Below are positions 14,488 through 16,257 of a stretch of 16,257 nucleotides of DNA, in pieces; position 1 is the first letter of the stretch, and the number at the start of each line of letters is the position of its first letter. A program made the position numbers and the translations under genes. Source of the stretch: an uncultured Collinsella sp. (GTDB taxonomy: Bacteria > Actinomycetota > Coriobacteriia > Coriobacteriales > Coriobacteriaceae); assembly GCA_958437495.1 (NCBI GenBank), contig CAUBOH010000032.1:1-16257 (forward strand), read 5' to 3'. Below the pieces are notes generated by a model. It had not been told where the DNA came from, did no database searches, and saw only the letters and a list, made by a program, of their open reading frames with translations.

Positions 14488-16257
14488 ATGCGGTCCGAAA
14501 ACGAACAGATTCATTACCGAGCAAAGTTCAGGCTTTCGCCCTATTCGACCACCACGCCCTCAATCGTCGATGCATATCGTCAGATCTATACCTGGGTGCG
14601 CGATAAAGAGCAGCGCAAGCGCCACGAGCAGAGCGCCTTTGAGTTTTTGTCAAGCAATAAAAACGTTGCCTTCGATTTTATATTTGGAAACCTCAGCTAT
14701 CCCGTTGGCTATTCTGGAGGCATGACCACGGGCAGCCGCGTGAGCATTTGCACTCGCGCAGCCTTTGATGACAAGCGAGGCAGGATTCCCGTCGCTTGGG
14801 CCTTTGAATATGACGAGCCCGACAGTCACTATCCGTTTCGTCACTGGCACACCTGTATTGGTCTCGAGACCGCCGAAGACGACTCATGTCTGGTCAATAT
14901 CAAAGTCACCTATGCGACCCTGCCCGATTATGTTGGCTGGCCACTGCCAGAACCGGACCTCAATATTCCCCGCATCGCAAAGGTTCTGTTTTCGCTTCCC
15001 AATCATCAGGCATGCGTTGGAGAAACAGTCGTAAACACATCGTGCACGCGTCTGACGTTTGAGAACTTTGACGTCGAGTTCTCCGACAACCTTCTGAGCA
15101 GCCAGCGCGAGCTCCCTCTGATTCTAATAACCAGCGATGATACTGGTCGATATCCCGTTAAAGATCCTGGCAAGCTCGCCAATAACCTTATGGGCCTAGC
15201 CAACGTGTTTGCCGCCGATGAATCCGATGGTCGGCTCAAATCAAAGCTGTTCAATCTTTTTCTCTACGATACGCCCGCCTATCGATACAACTGTCCCAAG
15301 TCGTCGCTTCGTATTTACCAACCGAGCATCAATCTGTCTGACGAAGAAGACGCACGTCGACACCTCTGCATCAGGCGCGATAGGCTGAGCGAGTACGGCA
15401 ACAAGACATCCACGATACTTAACCGGAGCCTAGGGCGCTCGTTCTTGCGCGGCAGGGGCGATATTGTAGACACGAGCGATATTGCCTGGTACAAATCACG
15501 TCAATCAATTGGGGCGCTACGCAACCGCATGGCAGAGATGAAACGCCACGCAGAGAATGAAACCGTAGCCGAGGCAAAACGCACCGAAGCGCTTGCCGCC
15601 TCGTACAGCCAAGAGGCCATGGACAACCTTAAAGAGTTGTTGTCAAAAGAGACTGCCGACAGGCAGCTCTGGGAGGGGCTGGCCAACGATTACGCCGACA
15701 GCAACGCCGCGTATGAGCAGCGTATTGAGCAACTGGAAAACAGCCTGCTCGAGCTGGATGAATCCGAGAACACGATCGCCAACTTAAAGTATCGACTCCA
15801 AGAGGCGCTGGAGCGAGCCGACCGCTCGGAAAAGCAGGTAGCCGCGCTCAGGGCGGAAGCATGTTTTGTCGAGGGGCTCGAGGCATTTCCGCGCACCCTT
15901 GAGGACGAGCTCAAGTTTGCTGCGAATCTCTGGCCGTCGCGCATTTTCGTTTTGCCCGAGGCATACGACTCGGCACGCCGATATGATTTTGCCGATCTTG
16001 ACGAGGAATGGCAGATCCTTAAATCCGTAGCGACCGTTATGTGGCAGCTCAAGTTTGGGGAGCGCCCGACAGCCGGAGACCTCTATAGCGAGTTTAGAAA
16101 TCAGACCTCGTTTGACGCCGCCCCAACCGAGACCAAGCTGACTAAAAACGACACCGAGCTCATGCGGCTCCGCCAACGCACTTACAACGGTAAGCAGGTT
16201 TGCATCTTGCCACACATTAAGGGCAACGGTCGCAACCGCCGCGACCCATTCCGTCTG
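14488..16257 (+). CDS. large coiled-coil protein of unknown function, 3' end cut by window edge
   Basis: 590 residues are visible and the frame is open at the window end. I do not recognise the family. The first about 330 residues look globular with alternating strands and helices, including AFDFIFGNLSYPVGYSGG near 61-78, PVAWAFEYDEPDSHYPFRHW at 101-120 and LPLILITSDDTGRYPV at 209-224. Residues about 338-458 form a charged, Glu/Ala/Arg-rich coiled coil. A further domain follows from about 460 (FVLPEAYDSARRYDFADLDEEW), ending in a basic stretch, HIKGNGRNRRDPFRL, at the cut. There is no signal peptide or membrane segment, so it is probably cytoplasmic. The ATG at 14488 has GAGG 5 bases upstream. 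It is divergent from the BREX operon and shares its control region. That makes it a candidate BREX accessory or separate defence protein, but this rests only on position. Confidence 0.8.
   Translation, partial: MRSENEQIHYRAKFRLSPYSTTTPSIVDAYRQIYTWVRDKEQRKRHEQSAFEFLSSNKNVAFDFIFGNLSYPVGYSGGMTTGSRVSICTRAAFDDKRGRIPVAWAFEYDEPDSHYPFRHWHTCIGLETAEDDSCLVNIKVTYATLPDYVGWPLPEPDLNIPRIAKVLFSLPNHQACVGETVVNTSCTRLTFENFDVEFSDNLLSSQRELPLILITSDDTGRYPVKDPGKLANNLMGLANVFAADESDGRLKSKLFNLFLYDTPAYRYNCPKSSLRIYQPSINLSDEEDARRHLCIRRDRLSEYGNKTSTILNRSLGRSFLRGRGDIVDTSDIAWYKSRQSIGALRNRMAEMKRHAENETVAEAKRTEALAASYSQEAMDNLKELLSKETADRQLWEGLANDYADSNAAYEQRIEQLENSLLELDESENTIANLKYRLQEALERADRSEKQVAALRAEACFVEGLEAFPRTLEDELKFAANLWPSRIFVLPEAYDSARRYDFADLDEEWQILKSVATVMWQLKFGERPTAGDLYSEFRNQTSFDAAPTETKLTKNDTELMRLRQRTYNGKQVCILPHIKGNGRNRRDPFRL

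Noticed and set aside
15690..16215. Minus-strand open frames of 120 and 143 codons
   Set aside because: Both are antisense to the long plus-strand coiled-coil gene, which has a good ribosome binding site, a single uninterrupted frame and coherent helical periodicity.
1..16257. CRISPR arrays, tRNA or rRNA genes, insertion sequences, attachment sites
   Set aside because: I saw no regularly spaced direct repeats, no cloverleaf or rRNA-like tracts, and no transposase or integrase motifs in any frame, so none is reported.

Overview
The window is almost entirely a phage-defence island: a complete BREX (bacteriophage exclusion) operon of the type 1 class on the minus strand, with a small ribbon-helix-helix regulator gene at its head, an Mrr-type restriction endonuclease at its tail (cut by the left window edge), and a divergent large coiled-coil protein of unknown function on the plus strand (cut by the right window edge). 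No rRNA, tRNA, CRISPR array, insertion sequence or integrase is visible. The DNA is moderately to highly GC-rich, genes are tightly packed, and several start with GTG. This would suit a high-GC Gram-positive such as a gut actinobacterium (Coriobacteriia, for example Collinsella-like), but the taxonomy is an inference from composition and style only.

Layout, in transcription order of the minus strand (right to left): RHH regulator (about 14178-13975), brxA (13985-13377), brxB (13380-12775), brxC (12763-9191), pglZ (9185-6606), pglX (6595-3122), brxL (3113-972), then a 120-base gap and an Mrr-like endonuclease (851 to beyond base 1). From the regulator to brxL every junction is an overlap or a gap of no more than 11 bases, so these seven genes look like one polycistronic unit with translational coupling. 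The regulator overlaps brxA by 11 bases, and brxA and brxB share GTGA. The shared intergenic region 14179-14487 should hold the promoters for the operon and for the plus-strand gene. It contains two short perfect dyads and an A AAA AAG heptamer.

How the parts should work together, from established knowledge of BREX: PglX is the adenine-N6 methyltransferase that marks the host chromosome at a non-palindromic site. BrxC (a large P-loop ATPase), PglZ (alkaline-phosphatase fold), BrxB and BrxA are core partners needed for methylation and/or phage exclusion. BrxL is the AAA+ effector component of type 1 systems. The Mrr-like nuclease would add a restriction layer, possibly against modified DNA that escapes BREX. 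The RHH protein is the natural candidate for autoregulating the operon.

Points that stand out: pglZ precedes pglX, the reverse of the textbook type 1 order. The target-recognition half of pglX is far poorer in GC than the catalytic half, suggesting exchange of specificity. BrxL carries a C-terminal MIT_C/phospholipase-D-like domain behind an Ala/Pro linker. The region in front of the RHH gene has an upstream reading frame joined to it through a classic -1 slippery heptamer. The divergent coiled-coil gene is an unrecognised candidate accessory component.
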